Part shown: piece after piece, positions 1 to 5,719 of the stretch
Numbering within the stretch: position 1 is the first letter of the stretch
Layout of the letters: the number at the start of each line of letters is the position of its first letter
Assembly (NCBI GenBank): GCA_946630765.1
Contig: CAMOZF010000038.1
Location: 1-10,602, forward strand
Direction: 5' to 3'
From: an uncultured Lachnospiraceae bacterium
Lineage (GTDB): Bacteria; Bacillota_A; Clostridia; Lachnospirales; Lachnospiraceae
Length of the DNA stretch: 10,602 nt
Position numbers and translations under genes: made by a program
The notes under the pieces: model-generated
What the model was told of the DNA's origin: nothing
What the model saw: the letters and a program-made list of their open reading frames with translations, nothing else
Database searches by the model: none

Positions 1-80
1 TCCCGGCAAACAAGCTTTTATTATTTCGCTTGTCTACCTTGAAGGGAGCATATCAAAACCGCGGGGCTTTTTATATGATG

Positions 81-638
81 TTATTTCAAAATCTTGATCT
101 TGCCGAAGAACCAGGGCATGTTGAACATCTGGCCTTTAATCGTCCGGATGATACCCATGATGGAAAGCACCATACAGAAAATCGCAACAACAGGGCCGAC
201 AATCCAGCCAAGGATCGGAATAATCGCAATTACTGCGGATCCCGCGCTGAAGATCAGAAGAACCAGTCCGTTATTTACATGGTGACGGATCCAGGGCTTG
301 TCCTTGAATACAAACATCGGGAAGAAGAGATACGGCCCAAGATAGCAGATCAGTGCCATCGTGCGCACGATAATCTTCCGCTGCGTTCCGGTGAACTCGG
401 CTTCGTCATCCTCCACGCGGTAAACCGGCGCTTCCGCACCCGGCGTAACCGGAGGAACCGGCGCTACAGGCGGCTGATTCCACTGATCCTGCGGCTGCTG
501 AACCGGAGGAACCGACTGTGCGGGCTGAGCCGGCTGTGCCGGCGTCTGGGACGGTGCCTGCATTTCAATGACATTTCCGCAGACAGGACAGAACTTCGCG
601 CCGTCTGCGATCTGGCTTCCACATTTTACACAGAACAT
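81..638 (-). CDS. Zinc-ribbon, multi-pass membrane protein (DUF4870-like)
   Basis: Predicted 185-aa protein. Residues 3-21 form a zinc ribbon with two CxxC knuckles (C3, C6, C17, C20). Residues 28-66 are a Pro/Gln/Ala-rich linker. From about residue 90 there are hydrophobic segments (about 94-111, 124-143 and 145-165) that look like three membrane helices, with a short HHVNNGL stretch before the second, as in DUF4870-type proteins. I chose the ATG at 638: GAGGTG lies 6 nt upstream, and translation begins directly at the zinc ribbon. A GTG at 647 is in frame but falls inside that ribosome binding site. The gene has its own promoter (671-698). The ribbon should face the cytoplasm. The function is unknown; proteins of this layout are common in Clostridia. 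I am sure of the architecture, not of any role. Confidence 0.85.
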   Translation of the reverse strand: MFCVKCGSQIADGAKFCPVCGNVIEMQAPSQTPAQPAQPAQSVPPVQQPQDQWNQPPVAPVPPVTPGAEAPVYRVEDDEAEFTGTQRKIIVRTMALICYLGPYLFFPMFVFKDKPWIRHHVNNGLVLLIFSAGSAVIAIIPILGWIVGPVVAIFCMVLSIMGIIRTIKGQMFNMPWFFGKIKILK

Positions 639-670
639 ATGCTTCACCTCGCTATAACGTTGATTCTATA

Positions 671-698
671 ATTGTACCACATTATTGCGATTTGTAAA
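671..698 (-). promoter_or_regulatory. Sigma-A-type promoter for the zinc-ribbon membrane protein gene
   Basis: Reading on the minus strand, TTTACA (693-698) and TACAAT (671-676) are separated by 16 bp, each one mismatch from consensus. TGG immediately before the -10 box makes it an extended -10. The predicted start near 664 gives a short leader that contains the GAGGTG ribosome binding site. The promoter sits just beyond the degraded isomerase gene, so this gene is probably transcribed independently of the sugar operon upstream. Confidence 0.7.
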
Positions 699-714
699 GA
701 TAAAAAAATCGGCT

Positions 715-1057
715 TCACAAAGAATTCACGCTTTGCCGCAAGTGAACATCATACTTTTCCAGTAACTTCGCGGATCTTCTGATCGAATCGAAGCAGTTGT
801 ATTTGAAACCGCTGTCCTGCTCGACCACGTAATATTTCACGCCCGCCTTTTCGCAGGCCGCAATGATCCGGATCCAGTCCTTCCACAAGCATATCCATCG
901 TCGTCTTGCCGTTTTACCAGCGGTAGAACTCGTGATTGTGGTTGTGGTAGGTGAACTTCTTTCCGGCCGCCGCTACTCTTTGAAAGGTATCGCGGACGTC
1001 CTCCTCCGTGTGCATGAAATCACGGCAGGTGAACATCTGCAGTCCGAGATTTTTCAT
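715..1057 (-). pseudogene. Decayed sugar phosphate isomerase/epimerase (TIM-barrel, IolE/YcjR-like)
   Basis: This 340-bp gap is a gene remnant. A good ribosome binding site (AGGAG, 8 nt upstream) precedes an ATG at 1057, and translation begins MKNLGLQMFTCRDF, typical of xylose-isomerase-like TIM-barrel proteins. A short AP-endonuclease-2-type segment follows, GKKFTYHNHNHEFYRW, then an in-frame TAA stop. The same frame continues NGKTTMDMLVEGLDP. After a frame change near 865, ACEKAGVKYYVVEQD appears, a typical C-terminal block of the family, and reading ends at the TGA at 715-717. An intact member has roughly 250-290 residues, so at least two internal blocks are deleted, besides the stop and the frameshift. 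It lies 18 bp downstream of the oxidoreductase gene, its usual partner, and was probably the last gene of that operon. Confidence 0.82.
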
Positions 1058-1075
1058 ATGCTTGTCTCCTCAGTT

Positions 1076-2251
1076 TCAGATCTCCGGAATCTCGATCTCG
1101 ATCTCATGACCGGCTGCGCTGGAACGTACGATACCGTCGAGAATCGCCTGGTTGTAAATAATCTGAGAGGATGGAACCGGAGCCGGACCGCCAGTCTTCA
1201 CAGCGTTCACAAAGCTTCTGAGCTTGTGATAGAACAGACCTTCCCTGGGTGCCTTCAGCATCGGAATCTCCGTGCAGACGCCCTCTCCCGCCACGTCGTG
1301 GTAGATCTTCATCGGGCCGCCGATCGAGCCGTTCCAGCACTCGGTGGAAGGAACACGAAGAGAGCCCTTTGTTCCCATGAAGATGGTATCGCCGGGGGTA
1401 TCCAGGTGCATATCCCATGCAATACGGAAGTCCAGGATAATACCGCCCTCAAGACGTACAAATGCCGCCGCGAAATCATCGACACTGAAAAGATCCGCGT
1501 ATTCTGCCGGATAGCCCTTTGCCGTGAAGGTCTTCGGGTTCTTGCCGAAGAAATCACTGCGGTAGCCGGAAACCGTCAGCGGCTTCGGATAGCCGATGCC
1601 GTTCAGGACCATATCCAGTGAATAGCAGCCGATATCGCCCAGTGCGCCGAGACCTGCGGTCTTGTCCTCGATAAAGGTGGTGCCAAAGGGGGTCGGAATA
1701 CCTTTTCTTCTGCCGCCGCCGGTCTGGATGTAGTAGATCTGTCCCAGTTCGCCGGACTCGATGATCTTCTTGATCATCTGCATGTTCGGGTCAAGTCTGG
1801 GCTGGAAGCCGATCGAAAGAACCTTGCCGCTCGCCTTTTCGGCCTTGCAGATCTCGATTGCCTCGTCAAGCGTGACGCACATCGGCTTCTCAAGCATGAC
1901 GTTGACGCCGTTGTTCAGCGCGTAGATCGCGCAGGGCGCATGCTGACGGTTGTAGGTGCAGATGCTGACCGCGTCCAGGTTGTCCTTCTCGGCATCGATG
2001 AGTTCCTTGTCGCTCGCGTAGAACTTCACGCCCTCAACGCCCATCTTCTCCATGAAGGCTTCTGCCTTGCCGGGAATCAGATCCGCTGCCGCAACGATTT
2101 CCACATCAGGCATCTTCTGATATTCCTGTACGTGGGCCTCTGCAATCCAGCCGGTACCGATAATACCGACGCGAACCTTCTTGCTGACATCGATCTTCTC
2201 TTCTACGGATGCATTTCCCTTGAAAGCATCCAGATCACCCTGTTTTGCCAT
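1076..2251 (-). CDS. Gfo/Idh/MocA family NAD(P)-dependent oxidoreductase
   Basis: A 391-aa protein, normal length for the family. After an unusual 25-residue N-terminal extension comes the Rossmann nucleotide-binding motif GIIGTGWIAEAH (29-40). The family-typical EKP is at 121-123; its lysine is a conserved catalytic or cofactor-contacting residue. The C-terminal alpha/beta domain contains GDIGCYSLD (205-213), the usual GDxGxHxxD substrate site with Tyr in place of His. Such enzymes oxidise or reduce sugars, inositols or sugar acids in the cytoplasm; the exact substrate cannot be read from the sequence. AGGAGG lies 9 nt before the ATG. It stands between the GH130 phosphorylase/58-aa gene pair and an isomerase remnant, which suggests a step in glycan or sugar catabolism. 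Confidence 0.93.
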   Translation of the reverse strand: MAKQGDLDAFKGNASVEEKIDVSKKVRVGIIGTGWIAEAHVQEYQKMPDVEIVAAADLIPGKAEAFMEKMGVEGVKFYASDKELIDAEKDNLDAVSICTYNRQHAPCAIYALNNGVNVMLEKPMCVTLDEAIEICKAEKASGKVLSIGFQPRLDPNMQMIKKIIESGELGQIYYIQTGGGRRKGIPTPFGTTFIEDKTAGLGALGDIGCYSLDMVLNGIGYPKPLTVSGYRSDFFGKNPKTFTAKGYPAEYADLFSVDDFAAAFVRLEGGIILDFRIAWDMHLDTPGDTIFMGTKGSLRVPSTECWNGSIGGPMKIYHDVAGEGVCTEIPMLKAPREGLFYHKLRSFVNAVKTGGPAPVPSSQIIYNQAILDGIVRSSAAGHEIEIEIPEI

Positions 2252-2293
2252 GTAATTTATCCTCCTGTCGGTTTTTTCAGATCCCTTCCGGCT

Positions 2294-2316
2294 CTCGCAG
2301 GAAAGCTTCCCGCGAG
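2294..2316. repeat. Intergenic hairpin between the 58-aa gene and the oxidoreductase gene
   Basis: A 10-bp stem (one G-U pair in the transcribed strand) with a 3-nt loop lies in the 90-bp gap between two co-oriented genes. No T-run follows on either strand, so it is not a standard terminator. It could be an RNA-processing or stability element that sets the relative levels of the operon's genes. Role inferred only. Confidence 0.5.
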
Positions 2317-2341
2317 CAGACGGACAGCGGATCTCAGGGTT

Positions 2342-2518
2342 CTATAGCTGGTGTCTTACCACCTTGTATTCGTCACCGTCCACATAGTAGGGACAGCCCT
2401 TGTAACCGCTCGACTGCATGCGGGAAAAATCGTCCTCATCCATGTCCACCGAGCAGTAATACTGTTCATCATCCTCGTCGTACTCAAGGTAGGCGCAGGT
2501 ATCGCAGGAGCCGGCCAT
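2342..2518 (-). CDS. Small four-cysteine acidic protein (DUF6472-like)
   Basis: A 58-aa cytoplasmic protein with no signal peptide or membrane segment. It has an N-terminal CxxC (C5, C8), then a CSVDMDEDD stretch, then GCPYY. These four cysteines could bind one metal ion, though that is inference. The middle is very rich in Asp and Glu. The pattern C-x2-C...YYC-x-V-D...GCPYY...DEYKVVRHQ matches the small clostridial family I know as DUF6472, whose function is unknown. I chose the ATG at 2518: it begins 2 bp after the TGA of the phosphorylase gene, with GAGGTG just upstream and overlapping that stop. A GTG at 2524 is possible but would overlap the ribosome binding site. The tight spacing implies translational coupling to the phosphorylase. 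Confidence 0.85.
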   Translation of the reverse strand: MAGSCDTCAYLEYDEDDEQYYCSVDMDEDDFSRMQSSGYKGCPYYVDGDEYKVVRHQL

Positions 2519-2520
2519 AA

Positions 2521-3543
2521 TCACCTCACGCCAAGCTCGGTATCGGCCTCTGTCAGGACGCTGTGTTCCTTGATATAGTCGATGATGCTGTCAAGCTCGG
2601 TGAACGCCAGGCCGACATAGGTGTCTGCCGCGCCGTAGTAGACGGCGATCCGGCCGGTTGCGGGATCGTGGATCGTCGCGCAGGGGAAGCAGACATTCGG
2701 CACGAAGCCGCGCTCTTCATACCAGTCTTCCGGCGTCAGGAGCCAGGTCGAGCAGCGATATTTCACGATCGAGGGATTGTCGATGTCGAGAATCGCGCCG
2801 CCGATCGAGTAGACATAGCCGTTACAGGTGCCCGAAACGCCATGGTAGAACAGCAGCCAGCCCTCCGAGGTCTCAATCGGTGCCGCGCCGCCGCCGATCT
2901 TCAGAGACTCCCACCATTCACTGCCTTTGCCCATGACATGACGGTGCCTGCCCCAGTAGGTCATATCCGGCGATTCGCTGAGGAAAATATCGCCAAAGGG
3001 CGTGTGGCCGGAATCCGAGGGCCTTGAAAGCATCACGAAGTTTCCGTTGATCTTCCGCGGGAAAAGAACAGCGTTCCGGTTGTAGGGAATGAACGGGTTC
3101 TCAAGTCTCGTAAAGGTCTTGAAATCGGTTGTTTTCGCCATGCCGATCGACGCGCCGTAGAAATCCTGGCACCAGATGATATAGTAGGTGTCCTCCACCT
3201 TCACCAGCCGCGGATCATAGGCGTACTTCGGAAGGAAGGGCTTGCCTTCTTCATCGACAAAGGGAATCTTCTCGCTGTCGATGTTCCAGTGAATCGCGTC
3301 CTTCGAACGTCCGAGATAGATCATCGGAATACCGTCGGTCTGCTCGCCGCGGAATACGCCGATAAACTCTTTCCCATAGGGCATGACGGCGCTGTTGAAA
3401 ATCCTCGCAACGCCCGGTACGGGGTTCCGCTTCACGATCGGATTCTCGCTGTAGCGCCAGATCGGATTGTTCTGAAGCCCTTCCGGCTTCTCCTGCCACG
3501 GCATCGGACACTCAAGTGCCGGTGCAATCATCTGATACTTCAT
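2521..3543 (-). CDS. Glycoside hydrolase family 130 (subfamily 2-like) beta-1,4-mannoside phosphorylase
   Basis: A 340-aa five-bladed beta-propeller enzyme predicted to split beta-mannosides, most likely beta-1,4-mannooligosaccharides, with phosphate to give alpha-mannose 1-phosphate. Family signatures are clear: NPI (34-36), VARIFNSAV (45-53), FRGEQ (64-68), YDPRLV (109-114, with D110 as the expected catalytic acid), FIPYNRNAVLFPRKI, LSRPSDSGHTPFGDIF, the FYHGVSG block and PNVCFPCA near the C terminus. Length and motifs fit GH130_2 (RaMP2/Uhgb_MP type) better than the longer mannosylglucose phosphorylases. There is no signal peptide, so it acts inside the cell on imported oligosaccharides. 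AAAGGAGGT precedes the ATG. It begins 24 bp after the aldolase-like gene and ends against the 58-aa gene. No transporter or mannanase is in the window. Confidence 0.93.
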   Translation of the reverse strand: MKYQMIAPALECPMPWQEKPEGLQNNPIWRYSENPIVKRNPVPGVARIFNSAVMPYGKEFIGVFRGEQTDGIPMIYLGRSKDAIHWNIDSEKIPFVDEEGKPFLPKYAYDPRLVKVEDTYYIIWCQDFYGASIGMAKTTDFKTFTRLENPFIPYNRNAVLFPRKINGNFVMLSRPSDSGHTPFGDIFLSESPDMTYWGRHRHVMGKGSEWWESLKIGGGAAPIETSEGWLLFYHGVSGTCNGYVYSIGGAILDIDNPSIVKYRCSTWLLTPEDWYEERGFVPNVCFPCATIHDPATGRIAVYYGAADTYVGLAFTELDSIIDYIKEHSVLTEADTELGVR

Positions 3544-3567
3544 GAAGACCTCCTTTATTCATTGATT

Positions 3568-4593
3568 TTATTGAATGACCGCTGAAAGTTTCTCAATCTC
3601 TTCCATGCGCGTTGTCACGCTGCAGACGAAACGGTAAACATTCGAATCCTTGTCATAGGGGCTCCAGTAGCCGAAATTCACGGATTTTTGGAGCTTTTCG
3701 GCCTGTTCCTCCGTCATTACAATGAAGCTCTGGTTGGAAACGGTTTCAGGCGCAAGCATGTAGCCATGCTGTCTGAAAACATCCCGAAGCTTTTCGGCGC
3801 ACCGGACCGCGTTCTCGCTGAGCCGCACATAGAGATTGTCCGTAAAAAGCGTGTCGAACTGCAGCCCGAGGAGAAATCCCTTCGCAAGAAGCGCGCCGTG
3901 CTGCTTCATGACCGAGAAGAAATGCTTCGGCGCGCCCTTCGGGAATACCACGGCCTCGCCCATCAGTGCGCCCTGCTTCGTGCCGCCGATATAGAAGGCG
4001 TCGCAAAGCGCCGCAATATCCGGAAGGAAAAGATCATTTCCAGGCGTCGCAAGCGCGTAGCCGAGCCGCGCACCGTCCAGGTACAGCCGAAGGTCATAGC
4101 GGTCGCAGAGCGTCCGAAGCGTCTGAAGTTCTTCTTTCGTATAAAGTGTGCCGTATTCCGTCGGCTGGGAAACATAGACCGCGCCGGGCCAGACCATGTG
4201 ATCATGGGTCGGCTCCGCAAGAAATTCTTCACAGAAACGCTCAAGCTCCGCTGCTTCAATCTTTCCGTCTTTCTCGGGAAGCGCAAGCACCTTATGTCCG
4301 AGAAGCTCGACAGCTCCCGCTTCGTGCGCATTGATATGGCCGGTCTTTGCGGCGATCACCCCCTCGGCCTTTCCGAGGATCGCATCGAGAACGGTCGCAT
4401 TGGTCTGCGTTCCGCCTACGAGAAAATAGATTGTTGCATTGGGGCATCCGATCGCTTCCCGGATCTTTTCCTTCGCGCTTTCACAGTACGGATCCTCTCC
4501 GTAGCCGCTGGTTTTTTCAGTTCCGACCGCCATGATCCGCTGAAGGATCTCAGGACAGGCAGTTTCTGAATAGTCGTTGACAAATGATAACAT
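3568..4593 (-). CDS. Threonine aldolase-like PLP enzyme (beta-eliminating lyase family)
   Basis: A 341-aa fold-type I PLP enzyme of the low-specificity L-threonine aldolase family, which cleaves L-threonine or L-allo-threonine to glycine and acetaldehyde. Visible features are NDYSE at the N terminus, the substrate/PLP region TSGYGEDPY (28-36), GGTQTN (60-65), H86, the ring-stacking aspartate in LYLDGARLG (D173), and the Schiff-base lysine in GGTKQGA (K206). Length is normal. The ATG at 4593 has AAAGGA just upstream; an in-frame ATG at 4629 would add 12 residues without a ribosome binding site. It appears to lead the operon that includes the GH130 phosphorylase. A link between threonine cleavage and mannoside use is not obvious, so it may simply share the transcript. 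The specificity (threonine, allo-threonine or another beta-hydroxy amino acid) cannot be set from sequence. Confidence 0.93.
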   Translation of the reverse strand: MLSFVNDYSETACPEILQRIMAVGTEKTSGYGEDPYCESAKEKIREAIGCPNATIYFLVGGTQTNATVLDAILGKAEGVIAAKTGHINAHEAGAVELLGHKVLALPEKDGKIEAAELERFCEEFLAEPTHDHMVWPGAVYVSQPTEYGTLYTKEELQTLRTLCDRYDLRLYLDGARLGYALATPGNDLFLPDIAALCDAFYIGGTKQGALMGEAVVFPKGAPKHFFSVMKQHGALLAKGFLLGLQFDTLFTDNLYVRLSENAVRCAEKLRDVFRQHGYMLAPETVSNQSFIVMTEEQAEKLQKSVNFGYWSPYDKDSNVYRFVCSVTTRMEEIEKLSAVIQ

Positions 4594-4661
4594 GAATGTC
4601 CTTTCCGTGTACGTCTTAAGATGTCGCATAGATTGAAACGGCAGCTGTGCCGCTCCCCTAC

Positions 4662-4690
4662 ACTATACACCATTCCTGCGGATTTTGGAA
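4662..4690 (-). promoter_or_regulatory. Possible promoter of the aldolase-led operon
   Basis: On the minus strand TATAGT (4662-4667) lies 17 bp downstream of a weak -35 TTCCAA (4685-4690). The predicted leader holds a small 5-bp hairpin (4639-4652). The -10 is good but the -35 matches only half of the consensus, so the operon may be weakly expressed or need an activator. The location upstream of the first gene of a co-directional run supports it. Confidence 0.4.
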
Positions 4691-4719
4691 CCGGTTTTTT
4701 ATCTTTTTTACGGCGCTGT

Positions 4720-4732
4720 GAATTGACAATTC
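4720..4732. promoter_or_regulatory. 13-bp perfect palindrome overlapping a -35 box (candidate operator)
   Basis: GAATTGACAATTC is a perfect 6+1+6 inverted repeat, and the TTGACA of the plus-strand promoter lies inside it. A repressor dimer bound here would block the LEA-like gene; it also lies between two divergent transcription units. The AT-rich half-sites overlap consensus promoter bases, so chance is a real alternative. Confidence 0.3.
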
Positions 4733-4751
4733 CGCTTCCTGACGCTACAAT
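4723..4751 (+). promoter_or_regulatory. Strong sigma-A-type promoter for the LEA-like gene
   Basis: A perfect TTGACA (4723-4728) and TACAAT (4746-4751) are separated by exactly 17 bp. The start should fall near 4758, leaving a leader of about 74 nt before the ATG at 4832. In the leader I see the ribosome binding site AGAGGTG and no terminator-like structure. Confidence 0.85.
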
Positions 4752-4831
4752 AGATTTCAGAAAAGGCTGATGTATATCCGCCTTGGAAAATGCAGTGCAG
4801 TTAGTTTTTTACACAAAGAAAGAGGTGCATT

Positions 4832-5242
4832 ATGGGACTGAAGGATCAGTGGAAGGAAACCGGTAAGGAAATGGGCGAAGCCTTCTCCGGGCTTGGCAAG
4901 AATATCATCAGAACCGTTGCAGACGGTGTGGAAAAAGCAACCGACTGGGCACAGCCCGATGACGGGAAGGACGACGGCAGCACCGTTTTCAACGACGGCA
5001 GCTGGCGTGAAACCGGCAAGGACTTCGGCGAAGCCTTCTCCGGACTCGGAAAGTCGATTCTCGGAACTGCGAAGGCCGGAAAAGAAAAGGCAGAGGACTT
5101 TGCGGAGGACAAGAAGGACGATGCGGCGGATCTGAAGGAAGCCGCAGAGGAAAAGGCCGAGGACGTGAAGGAAGCGGTCGCTGACAAGGCAGAAGACGTA
5201 AAGGAAGCCGTTTCGGATAAGATCGAAGACCTGAAGGGCTGA
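4832..5242 (+). CDS. Small charged repeat protein with LEA-like 11-mer repeats
   Basis: A 136-aa protein of Lys, Glu, Asp and Ala-rich amphipathic helix, with no signal peptide or membrane span. It has two copies of a module W-[KR]-E-T-G-K-x2-G-E-A-F-S-G-L-G-K (7-23 and 58-74), 51 residues apart. Three tandem 11-residue repeats follow (102-112, 113-123, 124-134) of the form KEAxxxKxEDx, ending LKG. The 11-mer pattern resembles group 3 LEA proteins and apolipoprotein-like helices, so a role in stress or desiccation protection, or in peripheral membrane binding, is possible; this is inference from composition. Strong promoter, good ribosome binding site (AGAGGTG, 4 nt spacing) and strong terminator make it a well-expressed single-gene unit. 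It is the only plus-strand gene in the window. I do not recognise a named family. Confidence 0.88.
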   Translation: MGLKDQWKETGKEMGEAFSGLGKNIIRTVADGVEKATDWAQPDDGKDDGSTVFNDGSWRETGKDFGEAFSGLGKSILGTAKAGKEKAEDFAEDKKDDAADLKEAAEEKAEDVKEAVADKAEDVKEAVSDKIEDLKG

Positions 5243-5259
5243 TTCACATGCCCATGAAA

Positions 5260-5309
5260 AATCCGGGAAACTGGTGCATTTTTCAGCACCGGCTTCCCGG
5301 ATTCTTTTT
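5260..5309. terminator. Strong bidirectional intrinsic terminator
   Basis: A long hairpin: the outer stem AATCCGGGAA pairs with TTCCCGGATT, and inside it CTGGTGC pairs with GCACCGG around a loop of about 8 nt. TTTTT follows on the plus strand (5305-5309) and a run of Ts also follows on the minus strand beyond the hairpin. It lies between the convergent LEA-like gene (stop at 5242) and the metalloregulator gene (stop at 5308), and should end both transcripts. Confidence 0.95.
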
Positions 5310-5682
5310 ATATGTCGTGCTCGTCCCTGAGATGGGCCTTGAGCTTTTCAAAGGTCTCATCCGAAAGATCATGCTCGATCTTGCAGGCATCATCCTCCGC
5401 AGTTTCCGGGTTGACGCCGATCGTCACGAAAAACGTTGTCAGCAGGCGATGACGCTCGCCGATCTTTTGCGCGATCTCCTCTCCTTTCGGAAGAAGGATG
5501 ATCTGGCCGTTCTCCTCCATGCGGATACAGCCGCTTTCCCGGAGCTTTTTCATCGCGACGGAAACGCTTGGCTTACTGAAGCCCAGTTCAGCCGCCACGT
5601 CAACGGACCGTACAATACGCTTCTTCTCCTGAAGAAAAAGAATGGTTTCAAGGTAATCCTCTGCCGATTTATAAATATTCAT
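5308..5682 (-). CDS. DtxR/MntR-family metal-dependent transcriptional regulator
   Basis: A 124-aa cytoplasmic DNA-binding protein. The N-terminal winged helix-turn-helix spans about residues 1-65, with the recognition region around LGFSKPSVSVAMKKL (33-47). The metal-binding and dimerisation domain covers about 70-120. There is no C-terminal SH3/FeoA domain, so it is MntR-length or slightly shorter. By analogy the metal ligands are D9, E12, H78, C100, E103 and H104. The D9/E12 pair is MntR-like, while C100 in DACKIEH matches the DtxR cysteine, so Mn versus Fe specificity is open. It would repress or activate uptake or efflux genes when metal-loaded; none is adjacent. The ATG at 5682 has AAAGGAG 6 nt upstream; a start at 5712 is unlikely. 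It lies 37 bp after the glutamine synthetase gene without a terminator between them, so the two are probably co-transcribed. Confidence 0.92.
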   Translation of the reverse strand: MNIYKSAEDYLETILFLQEKKRIVRSVDVAAELGFSKPSVSVAMKKLRESGCIRMEENGQIILLPKGEEIAQKIGERHRLLTTFFVTIGVNPETAEDDACKIEHDLSDETFEKLKAHLRDEHDI

Positions 5683-5719
5683 CCTCGGCTCCTTTCTGCC
5701 TGCTAAATGCAAAAGCGGT

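Noticed and set aside
5..37. Inverted repeat ACAAGC/GCTTGT left of the zinc-ribbon gene as its terminator
   Set aside because: Only 6 bp with a 12-nt AT-rich loop and no clear T-run after it on the minus strand; the 80 bases at the left edge show nothing firmer.
863..1621. Plus-strand reading frame of 252 codons over the oxidoreductase and pseudogene
   Set aside because: Antisense to the oxidoreductase; no motif, and the minus-strand content explains the sequence.
3688..4569. Plus-strand reading frame of 293 codons over the aldolase-like gene
   Set aside because: Antisense shadow of an intact PLP enzyme; composition is basic and motif-free.
4846..5289. Minus-strand Ser/Phe-rich reading frame opposite the LEA-like gene
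   Set aside because: Low-complexity mirror of the repeats; it begins inside the terminator hairpin, while the plus-strand gene has promoter, ribosome binding site and terminator.
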